A DNA stretch of 64,000 nt from positions 62,001 to 126,000 of the forward strand of contig CACWZP010000002.1 in the NCBI GenBank assembly GCA_902765395.1. The letters are read 5' to 3'. Positions 41,331 through 50,440 of this stretch are shown here, one piece after another (positions within the stretch are counted from its first letter, which is position 1; each line of letters opens with the position of its first letter). Origin of the DNA: an uncultured Eubacteriales bacterium (lineage in GTDB: Bacteria > Bacillota > Clostridia > Christensenellales > Aristaeellaceae). The position numbers were made by a program, and so were the translations under genes. The notes beneath the pieces are model-generated. The model did no database searches, was not told the DNA's origin, and was given only the letters and a program-made list of their open reading frames with translations.

Positions 41331-41881
41331 GGATCATACATGGACCCCGGGAGTTCGACGCTCCCGCCGCCGTGGTGGCGCTGGGCATGTTCGACGGCGT
41401 GCACATCGGCCACCAGGCGCTGATCCGCCGGGCCGTGGCGCTGGCGGGGGAGCTGGACGCCCAGAGCGTGGTCTGCACCTTCGACCGGCACCCGCTGTCG
41501 GTGCTGCTCCCGGAGAAGGCGCCCGCGCCGCTGCTGTCGCTTTCGGACAACCTGGCGAAGTTCGAGCGCCTGGGCGCAGACTGGGCGCTGGTGCAGGCGT
41601 TCACCCCCGAATACGGCGCGACGCCGCCGGAGGACTTCCTGCGCCGCCTCGTTTCGGACTATCGCGTCCGGGCCATCGTCGCCGGGGAGAACTACACCTT
41701 CGGCGCGGGCGGCCGGGGCGACGCCGCGCTGATCCGGGCCATGGCCGGCGCGCTGGGCTATCGGGCCGAGATCGTGCCGCCGGTGATGGACGGGGACGTG
41801 ATGTGCTCCTCCACCCTGATCCGGCAGCTGATGGAGGCCGGGGAGACGGCGCACGCCGCAAGGCTTCTCAATCTGGAATAA
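41327..41881 (+). CDS. ribF: FAD synthetase domain protein (short RibF)
   Basis: FMN adenylyltransferase domain of the riboflavin kinase/FAD synthetase family. Motifs are LGMFDGVHIGHQALI, CTFDRHPLSVL, GENYTFGAGGRGD and SSTLIRQLMEAG. The protein is only 184 residues and ends at RLLNLE, exactly where the usual C-terminal riboflavin kinase domain of about 120 residues would begin. No kinase remnant is visible downstream, so this is a clean single-domain form rather than a frameshift. Position after truB with a 4-base overlap is the normal ribF locus. A separate riboflavin kinase would be needed elsewhere. Confidence 0.88.
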   Translation: MRIIHGPREFDAPAAVVALGMFDGVHIGHQALIRRAVALAGELDAQSVVCTFDRHPLSVLLPEKAPAPLLSLSDNLAKFERLGADWALVQAFTPEYGATPPEDFLRRLVSDYRVRAIVAGENYTFGAGGRGDAALIRAMAGALGYRAEIVPPVMDGDVMCSSTLIRQLMEAGETAHAARLLNLE

Positions 41882-41929
41882 ACCGCGGCGCTGCGCCGCG
41901 TTGGATGAAGAACATAGGAGGTCGTGGAC

Positions 41930-43951
41930 ATGAGGAAAATCGCTGCGCTGCTGGCCGCCGTGCTGCTGGTCGCGCTGGCCCTGTCCGCCGTGGCGGAGGG
42001 CGCGAAGGCCGAGACCGTGGACAGGATCATGTACGTCAACAAGGACAGCCTGAAGGTCTACGCGAAGAAGAGCAAGGACGCCAAGACCGTCAAGACCCTG
42101 AAGGGCGGCGCCAAGGTCACCATCGAGGACGAGTACGACAACTGGTTCGGCATCTACTACAACGACAAGAAAGGCAACGAGAAGGTAGGCTATGTCCAGT
42201 CGAAGTACCTGACGGACAAGATGCCCCAGAAGTACTGCAAGCACAGCTGGCCGGACTGGACCACCACCCGATCGGCCACCTGTGCCCAGAAGGGCGAGCG
42301 CACGCGCACCTGCACCAAGTGCGGCAAGGTGGAGACGGAGGAGCTGAAGAAGCTGGCCCACACCTACGGGGACTGGGTCGTCCAGAGAGAGACCACCTGC
42401 GCCGAGCCGGGCCTGAAGACGCGCACCTGCACGGTCTGCGGCCACGTGAACGAGCAGGAGATCGAGCAGCTGCCCCATCAGTACGGCCGGTGGGTCGTCA
42501 GCCAGGAGGCCACCTGCACCGAGGAGGGCGAGCGCTGGCGCGAGTGCGACGTGTGCGGCTATGTGCAGGAGGAGGCCATCGCGCTGGAGCCCCACGAGTA
42601 CGGCAGCTGGAGGATCCTCGCGGAGCCCAGCTGCACCGAGGAGGGCGAGCGGGTGCGCCGCTGCGTGGTGTGCGGCTTTCGGGATGCCCAGGTGCTGAAC
42701 AAGCTGCCCCATGAATTCGGGAAGTGGACCGTGACCCGGCAGACCAGCTGCACGGCCCCGGGCGAGCAGGCGCACACCTGCGCCATCTGCGGCACCCGGG
42801 AGACCGAGGCCATCGAAAAGCTGCCCCACGCGTTCGGACAGTGGACCGTGACCCGGGAACCCACCTGCGCCGCGCAGGGGAGCCGGGTGCGCACCTGCTC
42901 GATGTGCGGCACAGAGCAGACCGAGGCGCTGGCCATGCTGCCCCACGATTACCGGTGGACGGTGACCACCGAGGCGACGGATCACTCCGCCGGCGTGCGC
43001 TCCAGCAAGTGCACCCAATGCGGCGCCGTCCAGAAGACGGAGAGCTTCGACCCGGAGGGCACGATCCGCAAGGGCGCCAGGGGCGACAGCGTGCGGGAAC
43101 TCCAGCAGCTGCTGGCCGACCAGGGCTACCTGACCGCGGGCGGCGTGGACGGCGCCTACGGCGGCGGCACCGAGCGGGCGCTGATGCGCTTCCAGGAGGA
43201 CCAGGGTCTGACCGCCGACGGCGTCGCCTGGCCCCAGACCCTCAAGCGGCTTCGGCACGACTTCGGCGACTGGCGCACCGTCCTGGTGCTGAGCCGGACC
43301 CAGGATGGCGAATTCGCCCGCACCTGCAAGGACTGCGGCTATGAGGAGCGTCGCACGGTGAAGGCCGGCACGGCCATCCCCCGGGGCAAGCGGGGCGAGG
43401 ACGTGCGCGTCGTGCAGCGCATGCTGAACGAGCTGGGCTTCAACTGCGGCACCGCCGACGGCGCTTACGGCCCCAAGCTGGACGCTGCCTTCGAGGCCTT
43501 CGCCGCGGAGAACAACCTGGCGCATGCGTCCGGCAGTGTGACACCGGAGGACATGGACGCGCTGGTGGAGCACTGGCTGGCCGCGATGCCCGCCAACCAG
43601 CGCATGGGCACGGGCGGCAACGGCTCCGCCGTGCGGCTGGTGCTGACGGTGACAAAGCTGGAGAGCGTGGGGGACGCCACCACCTATGAGTGGAAGCTGA
43701 CCAACATGGGCACGGAGCGCTGCCGCGTGGACGCGCTGCTGCTGGGCTTCGGCGAGGGATACGACTTCATGCAGGGCGGCATGGTGCTGGATATGGGCGG
43801 CGCGCTGCTGCAGCGGGACGGCGCCAACAGCGCCACCGGCACCTTCAGCGTGAACTCGAACTGGGGCGCGGGCGCCCGCAGCTTCTGCGCCGTGGGCACC
43901 TCGGAAAAGACGAACGGAACCTGGCTGAGCAACGTGCGCGCCGGTGATTGA
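41930..43951 (+). CDS. Secreted SH3/Cys-His repeat/peptidoglycan-binding protein
   Basis: 673 residues. Signal peptide (1-22), an SH3-like domain (about 30-97), then seven modules with an exact 39-residue period beginning at H105, H144, H183, H222, H261, H300 and H339. Six have the pattern H-x12-C-x9-C-x2-C; the seventh lacks the first cysteine. A peptidoglycan-binding repeat (about 378-430), one more CxxC module (about 440-475), a second peptidoglycan-binding repeat (about 480-540) and a C-terminal beta-rich domain (about 560-673) follow. The Cys modules could bind zinc or form disulfides. ATG at 41930 is 8 bases after GGAGG. It lies between ribF and rpsO, normally adjacent genes. Confidence 0.88.
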   Translation: MRKIAALLAAVLLVALALSAVAEGAKAETVDRIMYVNKDSLKVYAKKSKDAKTVKTLKGGAKVTIEDEYDNWFGIYYNDKKGNEKVGYVQSKYLTDKMPQKYCKHSWPDWTTTRSATCAQKGERTRTCTKCGKVETEELKKLAHTYGDWVVQRETTCAEPGLKTRTCTVCGHVNEQEIEQLPHQYGRWVVSQEATCTEEGERWRECDVCGYVQEEAIALEPHEYGSWRILAEPSCTEEGERVRRCVVCGFRDAQVLNKLPHEFGKWTVTRQTSCTAPGEQAHTCAICGTRETEAIEKLPHAFGQWTVTREPTCAAQGSRVRTCSMCGTEQTEALAMLPHDYRWTVTTEATDHSAGVRSSKCTQCGAVQKTESFDPEGTIRKGARGDSVRELQQLLADQGYLTAGGVDGAYGGGTERALMRFQEDQGLTADGVAWPQTLKRLRHDFGDWRTVLVLSRTQDGEFARTCKDCGYEERRTVKAGTAIPRGKRGEDVRVVQRMLNELGFNCGTADGAYGPKLDAAFEAFAAENNLAHASGSVTPEDMDALVEHWLAAMPANQRMGTGGNGSAVRLVLTVTKLESVGDATTYEWKLTNMGTERCRVDALLLGFGEGYDFMQGGMVLDMGGALLQRDGANSATGTFSVNSNWGAGARSFCAVGTSEKTNGTWLSNVRAGD

Positions 43952-44023
43952 CGGCGCACATCGGATGAACGGGATGACGGGAACAAGGCGCATATGAAGT
44001 TTCTGAAAACTGCCGTTTTTCCG

Positions 44024-44052
44024 TTTACAAGGCTGTGCGCTTGTGGTACAAT
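44024..44052 (+). promoter_or_regulatory. Promoter of rpsO
   Basis: TTTACA (44024-44029), 17-base spacer, TACAAT (44047-44052). The leader of about 108 bases is GC-rich and could fold, perhaps as an S15 autoregulatory site; the exact structure is not resolved. Confidence 0.78.
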
Positions 44053-44166
44053 ACAGTTTGTGGCTATGCGGGCATCGCCCGGTTGACCCGATACCGCCTG
44101 CCTGGTCCGCCGAGGACTCCGACGGCTCACCCGGCTTGCGGGGAACAGAAAGAGGAGGAAATACAC

Positions 44167-44427
44167 ATGGATCTGAACAAGAAGGAAATCATGGAGACCT
44201 ACGCCCGCCACGAGGGCGACACCGGCTCCCCCGAGGTGCAGATCGCGCTGCTGACCGCGCGCATCAACCACCTGAACGAGCACCTGAAGGTGCACAAGAA
44301 GGACCACCACTCCCGTCGCGGCCTGCTGCTGATGGTCGGCCAGCGCCGTGGTCTGCTGGACTATCTGAAGAGCACCGACATCGAAGCCTATCGTGAGCTG
44401 ATCGCCAAGCTGGGCCTGCGCAAGTAA
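44167..44427 (+). CDS. rpsO: 30S ribosomal protein S15
   Basis: Primary 16S rRNA-binding protein of the 30S platform, 86 residues. Clear S15 sequence: [39 protein letters not shown] and the C-terminal [17 protein letters not shown] is 8 bases before the ATG; open frame upstream of this has no S15 homology. It precedes pnp as in many bacteria, but with an unusually long repeat-filled gap. Confidence 0.97.
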   Translation: MDLNKKEIMETYARHEGDTGSPEVQIALLTARINHLNEHLKVHKKDHHSRRGLLLMVGQRRGLLDYLKSTDIEAYRELIAKLGLRK

Positions 44428-44533
44428 GCCTGAGGGCATCCACGATACGTCTTTTCGCGCCGCCGCTTCGGCTTGCCGAGCGGCGGCGAATTGTGGACAG
44501 GGGAGCAAGCTCCCCCGCCACTGCCACCCCCTC

Positions 44534-44576
44534 CAGATTTTGCTTGAACCCTGAAGGGTTCCGGCCGCAAAATCTG
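44534..44576. repeat. Nested palindrome, CAGATTTTGC
   Basis: Outer arms CAGATTTTGC/GCAAAATCTG enclose a perfect inner AACCCT-GA-AGGGTT. Confidence 0.7.
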
Positions 44577-44585
44577 CAAGGAAGG

Positions 44586-44626
44586 AATTTTTCTTCTGGG
44601 AAATAGGATTTCCCGGCAGAAAAATT
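44586..44626. repeat. Nested palindrome, AATTTTTCT
   Basis: Outer arms AATTTTTCT/AGAAAAATT enclose inner GGGAAAT/ATTTCCC. Ten bases from the previous palindrome. Confidence 0.7.
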
Positions 44627-44860
44627 GCCACCCGTTCCCGGCGCACATGTCGCCGGTAACGATTGAAACAATGCCGGGAGCCATCTGATTGGAGTTAGGA
44701 TTGAGCTGCTGTGCATTGCGGTGTGCGGACGCCAGGATGCGGGGAATTGCCCGCAGGCGCGCGTCTGTACACCGCATATGAAGCCTCCCTCGGGGAGGGA
44801 GCCTTGAATTTGGTATCAATAAATGTGTCCATAGAGAGAAACCCAAGGAGGGAAAACAAC

Positions 44861-47041
44861 ATGTTCAAGAGCTACAGCATGGAACTGGGCGGGCGGACGC
44901 TCACCCTGGAATTCGGCAAGTACGCCGAGCAGGCCAGCGGCGCCACCTTCGTGCGCTATGGCGAGACCTGCGTCCTGGTCACCGCGACGGTGGCCGAGAC
45001 CCCGCGCCCGGGCATCGATTTCTTCCCGCTGAGCGTGGATTTTGAAGAGAAGCTCTATTCCGTGGGCCACATCCCCGGCTCCTGGAATCGCCGCGAGGGC
45101 CGTCCCGCGGAGAAGGCCATCCTGACCTGCCGCCTGATCGACCGCCCCCTGCGCCCCCTGTTCCCCAAGGGCATGCGGCATGACGTTTCCGTCGTGTGCA
45201 CCGTGATGTCCGTCGAGCAGGACAATATCCCCGACATTCCCGCCATGATCGGCGCTTCCGCGGCCCTGGCCACCAGCCAGATCCCGTGGGCCGGCCCCAT
45301 CGGCGCGGTGAACATCGGCTATGTGGACGGCGAGTATGTCGTCAACCCCACCGTGGAGCAGCGCGAGAAGAGCCTGATGAACCTGACCGTCGCCGGCACC
45401 AGCGAGGCCGTGCTGATGGTGGAAGCTGGCGCGAAGGAAGTGTCCGAAGAGGTCATGCTGGGCGCCATCCTGTTCGCCCACGAGGAGATCAAGAAGATCG
45501 TCGCCTTCATCAACGGCATCGTCGATGAGATCGGCAAGGAGAAGAAGGAATTCCCGCTGTCCCTGCCGGGCGAGGACGTGAAGGAAGCCGTCCGCGAGTA
45601 CGCCCTTTCCAAGGTCGAGTGGATGTTCGAGACCTTCGACCGCAGCGAGCGCAACGCCCGCGAGGAGCAGGTGAAGGCCGAAGTGGCCGAGCACTTTGCC
45701 GAGCAGTTTGAGGGCCGCGAGCAGGAGGTCGCCGACGCGCTGTACAACGTGCAGAAGGAAGTCATGCGCCGCCACATCATCGACAAGGGCGTGCGTCCCG
45801 ACGGCCGCAAGCTCACCGAGGTTCGCCCCATCTGGTGCGAGGTCGGCGTGCTGCCCCGTCCCCACGGCTCCGCAGTGTTCACCCGCGGCCAGACCCAGGT
45901 TATGACCGTGGCCACCCTGGCGCCCATGTCCGAACAGCAGATCATCGACGGCATTGGCACCGAGGACCGCAAGCGCTATATGCACCACTACAACTTCCCG
46001 GGCTATTCCACCGGCGAAGCCAAGCCCTCCCGCAGTCCCGGCCGTCGCGAGATCGGCCACGGCGCCCTGGCGGAGCGCGCGCTGCTGCCCATGATCCCCT
46101 CCGTGGAGGAGTTCCCGTACTGCCTGCGCCTGGTCTCCGAGGTCATGAGCTCCAACGGCTCCACCTCCCAGGCCTCCGTCTGCGGCAGCACCCTGGCCCT
46201 GATGGACGCGGGCGTGCCGATCAAGCGCCCCGTGGCCGGCGTGGCCATGGGCCTGATCAAGGACGTTGAGAACACCGGCAAGGTGGCCGTGCTCACCGAC
46301 ATCCAGGGCCTGGAGGATTTCCTGGGCGACATGGACTTCAAGGTGGCCGGCACCGCCCAGGGCATCACCGCCATCCAGATGGACATCAAGATCAAGGGCA
46401 TCGACGAGGCCATCCTGCGCCAGGCGCTGGCCCAGGCCTATGACGGCCGCATGCACATCCTGGGCAAGATGCTCGAGGTGCTGCCCGCCCCGCGCGAGCA
46501 CCTGTCCAAGTACGCGCCCAAGATCGTCCACTTCTTCATCAACCCCGAGAAGATCGGCGAGGTGGTTGGCCCCCGCGGCAAGACCATCAACAAGATCATC
46601 GAGGAGACCGGCGTGAAGATCGACATCGAGGACGACGGCTCCGTCTACATCGCCACCGAGAACGACGAGGCCGCCAAGCGTGCCCGTCAGATCATCGAGG
46701 GCATCGCCAAGGATCCCCAGGTGGGCGACGTGTACACCGGCAAGGTCGTGCGCATCATGACCTTCGGCGCGTTCGTCGAGTTCGCCCCCGGCAAGGACGG
46801 CCTGATCCACATCTCCAAGCTGGCCAACGAGCGGGTGGAGAAGGTTGAGGACGTCGTGAACATCGGCGACACCCTGGAGGTCCGCATCGGCGAGATCGAC
46901 GACCAGGGCCGCATCAACCTGGTTCGCAACGATATCGTGTACGACGACGACTCCATGCCGGTGCGCCGTCCCCCGCGCCGCGATGGCGACAGGGAGCGCC
47001 GGGGCGGCGACCGTGACCGCAGGCCGCGCCGCAGGGATTAA
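44861..47041 (+). CDS. pnp: Polyribonucleotide nucleotidyltransferase
   Basis: Phosphorolytic 3'-5' exoribonuclease, 726 residues. Two RNase PH domains (about 10-230 and 320-550) flank a helical linker; the second carries [17 protein letters not shown] (about 555-615, [15 protein letters not shown]) and S1 (about 625-695, [20 protein letters not shown]) domains follow, then an Arg/Asp-rich tail. GGAGGG lies 8 bases before ATG 44861. A hairpin at 47062 follows the gene. Confidence 0.97.
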   Translation: MFKSYSMELGGRTLTLEFGKYAEQASGATFVRYGETCVLVTATVAETPRPGIDFFPLSVDFEEKLYSVGHIPGSWNRREGRPAEKAILTCRLIDRPLRPLFPKGMRHDVSVVCTVMSVEQDNIPDIPAMIGASAALATSQIPWAGPIGAVNIGYVDGEYVVNPTVEQREKSLMNLTVAGTSEAVLMVEAGAKEVSEEVMLGAILFAHEEIKKIVAFINGIVDEIGKEKKEFPLSLPGEDVKEAVREYALSKVEWMFETFDRSERNAREEQVKAEVAEHFAEQFEGREQEVADALYNVQKEVMRRHIIDKGVRPDGRKLTEVRPIWCEVGVLPRPHGSAVFTRGQTQVMTVATLAPMSEQQIIDGIGTEDRKRYMHHYNFPGYSTGEAKPSRSPGRREIGHGALAERALLPMIPSVEEFPYCLRLVSEVMSSNGSTSQASVCGSTLALMDAGVPIKRPVAGVAMGLIKDVENTGKVAVLTDIQGLEDFLGDMDFKVAGTAQGITAIQMDIKIKGIDEAILRQALAQAYDGRMHILGKMLEVLPAPREHLSKYAPKIVHFFINPEKIGEVVGPRGKTINKIIEETGVKIDIEDDGSVYIATENDEAAKRARQIIEGIAKDPQVGDVYTGKVVRIMTFGAFVEFAPGKDGLIHISKLANERVEKVEDVVNIGDTLEVRIGEIDDQGRINLVRNDIVYDDDSMPVRRPPRRDGDRERRGGDRDRRPRRRD

Positions 47042-47061
47042 TAGTGGTTTGAGTTGACTGA

Positions 47062-47088
47062 GGATGGGCATACTTTGTATGCCCATCC
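47062..47088 (+). terminator. Hairpin after pnp
   Basis: GGATGGGCATAC-TTT-GTATGCCCATCC, perfect 12 bp stem 20 bases past the pnp stop. No T-tract follows, but outer bases ATAGTG (47042) and CACTAT (47092) extend the pairing. Confidence 0.6.
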
Positions 47089-47124
47089 GTTCACTATTGA
47101 GCGCATATTGTCAGGGAGGCTGCC

Positions 47125-47619
47125 ATGCCCAAAGACATCACGCTGCCCTGCGACGGCGGGCTGGTCAACCTGCGCGTCGGCGCGATCATACTGAAGGGCG
47201 GCAAGCTTCTGATGGCCGGGAACGAGCGCGAGCCCTACCTGTACTCCGTGGGCGGGCGCATCCGGTTCGGCGAGACCGCCGGGGAAGCCGTCGTCAGGGA
47301 AGTAGAGGAGGAGACGGGCCGAAGGCTTGCGATCGACCGGCTGGGCTTCATCCACGAAAATTTCTTCATCAGCGATTCCCGGCTCCACGAGGGCAAGCCG
47401 GTCTATGAGATTTCCTTCTTTTTCTACATGAAGACGCCGGAGGACTTCGAGCCCGTCAGCCGCAGCTTCACCGAGGATGGCGCGCGGGAATTCCTGGCCT
47501 GGATCGATTTCGACGACCCGCGCACGATCTACCCGGACTTCTTCCGCACGGAACTGAAGCATCCGGAGATGACGGTCAAGCACTTTGTGACTGATGGGAG
47601 GCAGCGGCATACGACATGA
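47125..47619 (+). CDS. NUDIX hydrolase
   Basis: Pyrophosphatase acting on a nucleoside diphosphate linked to another moiety, 164 residues. The Nudix box fits G-x5-E-x7-REUxEExGU exactly: GRIRFGETAGEAVVREVEEE followed by TG. The surrounding beta strands (VNLRVGAIILKGGKLLMAGN) match the fold. The substrate is unknown. GGGAGG precedes the ATG. It overlaps the following GNAT gene by ATGA, so the two are co-translated. Confidence 0.9.
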   Translation: MPKDITLPCDGGLVNLRVGAIILKGGKLLMAGNEREPYLYSVGGRIRFGETAGEAVVREVEEETGRRLAIDRLGFIHENFFISDSRLHEGKPVYEISFFFYMKTPEDFEPVSRSFTEDGAREFLAWIDFDDPRTIYPDFFRTELKHPEMTVKHFVTDGRQRHTT

Positions 47620-48056
47620 ACGATCGTAGGATCGATTCCGAGATCACCCTCGTTCAGTACTATCCCAACGAGGCCGTGACGCTTCCCTGGTACCAGGATG
47701 CGGAGCTGTGCCGCCAGGTGGACAATCGCGCCGAGCCCTACACCCTTGAACGCCTGCGGGCGATGTACGCATTTCTTTCAAGTCATGGGAAATGCTATTA
47801 CATAGAGTACCGCGGCGAATTGGTGGGGGACGTGACGCTGAAGGACGACGGGGAGATCGCCATCGTGGTGTGTGCCGGTTTCCAAAACAGGGGCATCGGG
47901 CGGCGCTGTGTCCGGGAGATGGTCGCGCTGGCCCGGGAAATGGGCATGAGCGAGGTACGGGCGAACATCTACGCCTTCAATGCCCGGAGCCAAAGGGTTT
48001 TTCAAGCGAATGGATTTGAACGGACCGACGAAGAATGGTATCGCCTATGTCTATGA
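47616..48056 (+). CDS. GNAT family N-acetyltransferase
   Basis: 146-residue acetyl-CoA-dependent acetyltransferase. The pyrophosphate-binding motif A is GFQNRGIGRRCVREMVALAR, and the C-terminal NARSQRVFQANGF is typical. The acceptor is unknown. It is coupled to the NUDIX gene upstream by 4 bases and overlaps the next acetyltransferase by 22 bases. Confidence 0.9.
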   Translation: MNDRRIDSEITLVQYYPNEAVTLPWYQDAELCRQVDNRAEPYTLERLRAMYAFLSSHGKCYYIEYRGELVGDVTLKDDGEIAIVVCAGFQNRGIGRRCVREMVALAREMGMSEVRANIYAFNARSQRVFQANGFERTDEEWYRLCL

Positions 48057-48982
48057 AAAACATCACCACCAAGCAGTTCCAGCCGCTGACGGACGAGGGC
48101 CGAGCCTGGGACTTCATGGTCGAGGTCTACGACGAGAACTGGTCCAACGGCGTGCCCGCGCCGTTCTTCGAGTACGCCCTCGCCTCGGCCTGGCTGGACA
48201 AGAACTATCTGTTCATGGACCGGCTGTGGCTGGACGGGGACAGGGTCATGGCCTTCGCCTTCTACGAAAACCCCTGCACGGACGTGTTCGTCAACCTGCG
48301 GCCCGGCTACGAGGCCCTGGCGGATGAGATCGTCGAATACGGCGAAACGCGGATGCCCCGCTTCGGCGGCGAAAAGGAATTCGTGCTGTTCCCGGGGCAG
48401 GCGGCGCTGATCGAGGCGGTGAAGCGCCGGGGCTACGTCATGGGCCACGAGGAAGTGGACCATGCCTTCGACTTTGAAACCGGGGCGCTGGACCATCCGC
48501 TGCCCGAGGGCTTTCGCGTGATCGACCCGCCCTCCTGCGAGCCGGAGAAGCTGGCCCGCTGCTTCTGGCGGGGCTTCGGCAACGGTGAGCGCGAGCCCTT
48601 TGAGAACTGGGCGGAGCGGGTGACCGGCGACGACTGGACGGCCCAGCGCTCCTATTACGGCGTGCTGGGCGAGACCCTGGCGCCGCCGCCCCACGCCACC
48701 TATGACCACAACGTCATCATCGCCGACGAGACGGGGGAATACGCCTGCTTTTCGGGCATGTGGTGGGTGCCGGAGAATCATCTGGCCTACATGGAACCGC
48801 TTTGCACGGTTCCCGAGCATCAGCACAAGGGCCTGGCCGCGGCGGCGCTGTCCATGCACGTCCGGCGCCTGCGGCCCCTGGGCGCGCGCATGATGACCGG
48901 CGGCGGCAGCCCGTTCTACACCCATATCGGCTATAACCGCCAAATCCATTGGCTGCATTGGAAAAAGGAGCAAACCAAATGA
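48035..48982 (+). CDS. GNAT family acetyltransferase, probable tandem domain
   Basis: 315 residues with a better conserved C-terminal GNAT domain (about 200-310; CTVPEHQHKGLAAAALSMHV is the acetyl-CoA loop, followed by GGGSPFYTHIGY). The N-terminal half looks like a second, diverged GNAT fold. Three in-frame ATGs (48035, 48047, 48053) lie inside the previous gene and none has a strong ribosome-binding site, so the exact start is uncertain. Its stop overlaps the M16 peptidase start by ATGA. Confidence 0.8.
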   Translation: MVSPMSMKNITTKQFQPLTDEGRAWDFMVEVYDENWSNGVPAPFFEYALASAWLDKNYLFMDRLWLDGDRVMAFAFYENPCTDVFVNLRPGYEALADEIVEYGETRMPRFGGEKEFVLFPGQAALIEAVKRRGYVMGHEEVDHAFDFETGALDHPLPEGFRVIDPPSCEPEKLARCFWRGFGNGEREPFENWAERVTGDDWTAQRSYYGVLGETLAPPPHATYDHNVIIADETGEYACFSGMWWVPENHLAYMEPLCTVPEHQHKGLAAAALSMHVRRLRPLGARMMTGGGSPFYTHIGYNRQIHWLHWKKEQTK

Positions 48983-50229
48983 CATTCGATCAGATCACCC
49001 TGCCCAACGGGCTGCGCATCATCGGCGAGCGGATTCCGCACTTTCGCTCGGTGTCCGTGGGCCTGTGGATGGGCGCGGGGAGCCAGTTCGAGGCTGCGGA
49101 CGAGGGCGGCGTGAGCCACTTCCTGGAGCACATGGTGTTCAAGGGCACCGAGAAGCGCACGGCCCGGCAGATCGCCGAAGAGATGGACGCGGTGGGCGGC
49201 CAGCTGAACGCCTTCACCGCCAAGGAGTGCACTTGCTTCTACGCCAAGGTGGTGGACGAGCACCTGCCCCTGGCCATGGACGTAATCACCGACATGGCGC
49301 TGCACCCGGCCTTCGATCCCGAGGAGATGAAGAAGGAAAAGGGCGTGGTGATCGAGGAGATCGCCATGGCCGAGGACACGCCGGAGGACCTGGTGCACGA
49401 GATACTGATGCTGGCTCACTACGGCGACCAGGCGGTGTCCCGGCCCATCCTGGGCACTGAGGAGAGCGTCTCCGGCTGCAGCCGGGAGAAGCTGGCGGGC
49501 TACTGGAATAGGATGTACCGCCCTCAGAACGCGGTGCTGGCCATCGCCGGCAACTACGAATGGGACGCCGTGCTGGACATGGCGCGGGGCCTGCTGGGCG
49601 ATTGGAACAGCGCGGGGCTTGAGAAGCTGCCCTGCGTAACCCACGCCGTGGCGCCCACGATCCTCACCAAGGAGAAGGACATCGAGCAGGTGCACATCTG
49701 CCTGGGCTATCCGGCGCTTCCCATGGGCGACGAGCGCAATTACGACATCGCCATCTTCAACAGCGTGTTCGGCGGGGCCATGTCCTCGCGCCTGTTCCAG
49801 AAGATCCGCGAGGAGCTGGGCATGGCCTACACGGTCTACAGCTATCCCAACACCTACACCGATTCCGGCATGCTGTCCGTCTATGCGGCCTGCAGCCCGG
49901 AAAACGCGGCCCAGGTGTACGACATGATTCGCGCCGAGGCCCGTGTGATTGCCGAGAGCGGCATGACCGAGGCGGAGTTCGCCATGGCGAGGGAGCAGTT
50001 GAAGTCCGGCTACATCCTGGGGCTGGAGAGCACCAGCGCCCGGATGCAGTCCAACGGCCGGCGGCTTCTGCTGATGAACACCACCCGCACCGAGACCGAG
50101 ACCATCGACCGCATCAATGCCGTGCGGTTCGAGGCCGTGAACGCCCTGATGCGCGAAATCCTCACCGCGCCCAACTCCGTGGCGCTGGTGGGCAAGGGCG
50201 TGGAGAAGATCGCGGAGAAGATCAGCTGA
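48979..50229 (+). CDS. M16 family zinc metallopeptidase
   Basis: Pitrilysin/insulinase-type peptidase of 416 residues, similar to the processing peptidase-like proteins (YmxG/MlpA) that lie near pnp in Firmicutes. The inverted zinc motif HFLEH is at about residues 48-52, with the downstream glutamate in KKEKGVVIEEIAM. The C-terminal half contains the second M16 lobe (SSRLFQKIREELGMAYTVYS). AAAGGAG is upstream of ATG 48979. The substrate is unknown. Confidence 0.93.
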   Translation: MTFDQITLPNGLRIIGERIPHFRSVSVGLWMGAGSQFEAADEGGVSHFLEHMVFKGTEKRTARQIAEEMDAVGGQLNAFTAKECTCFYAKVVDEHLPLAMDVITDMALHPAFDPEEMKKEKGVVIEEIAMAEDTPEDLVHEILMLAHYGDQAVSRPILGTEESVSGCSREKLAGYWNRMYRPQNAVLAIAGNYEWDAVLDMARGLLGDWNSAGLEKLPCVTHAVAPTILTKEKDIEQVHICLGYPALPMGDERNYDIAIFNSVFGGAMSSRLFQKIREELGMAYTVYSYPNTYTDSGMLSVYAACSPENAAQVYDMIRAEARVIAESGMTEAEFAMAREQLKSGYILGLESTSARMQSNGRRLLLMNTTRTETETIDRINAVRFEAVNALMREILTAPNSVALVGKGVEKIAEKIS

Positions 50230-50259
50230 TGATTCATATCATTCTCAAATAAACAGAGA

Positions 50260-50333
50260 GATCCTTCGACTCCGCTGCGCTCCGCTCAGGATGACAGCGA
50301 CGATGGTTGTCATCCTGAGCGAAGCGAAGGATC
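50260..50333. repeat. GATCCTTCGACTCCGC / CAGGATGACA inverted element
   Basis: Left copy starts GATCCTTCGACTCCGCTGCG and ends CAGGATGACA (50260-50296); right copy TGTCATCCTGAGCGAAGCGA... (50309-50333) is its inverse. A similar but rearranged element occurs at 58733-58853. Confidence 0.7.
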
Positions 50334-50373
50334 TTCCGCGTCATAATTGACATTAGAACCGCGAGACACGCAG

Positions 50374-50440
50374 CGCCCCATCCCCGCATACCATGCAATA
50401 TGGCCGGCAGGCCATTCATGGAGGCGATAGGGATGGGGCG
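50374..50440 (+). promoter_or_regulatory. Inverted repeat covering a start codon
   Basis: CGCCCCATCCC (50374-50384) is perfectly complementary to GGGATGGGGCG (50430-50440), which contains the start codon ATG at 50433. A GGCCGGCAGGCC hairpin lies inside the loop. The folded RNA would hide the start codon. Confidence 0.55.

Larger units (their letters stand above)
44428..44860. other. Palindrome-rich interval between rpsO and pnp
   Basis: 433 bases without a gene. It contains GCCGCCGCTTCGGC/GCCGAGCGGCGGC near 44459, two nested palindromes at 44534-44576 and 44586-44626, and the perfect dyad CTCCCTCGGGGAGG near 44785. No promoter with both elements is evident for pnp. Confidence 0.7.

Noticed and set aside
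44035-44166. N-terminal extension of S15
   Set aside because: It covers the promoter and leader; AGGAGG sits 8 bases before the ATG at 44167, where S15 homology begins.
44816-47086. A 756-residue open frame opposite pnp
   Set aside because: Antisense shadow of a clearly identified PNPase; composition rich in His, Leu and Asp with no family resemblance.
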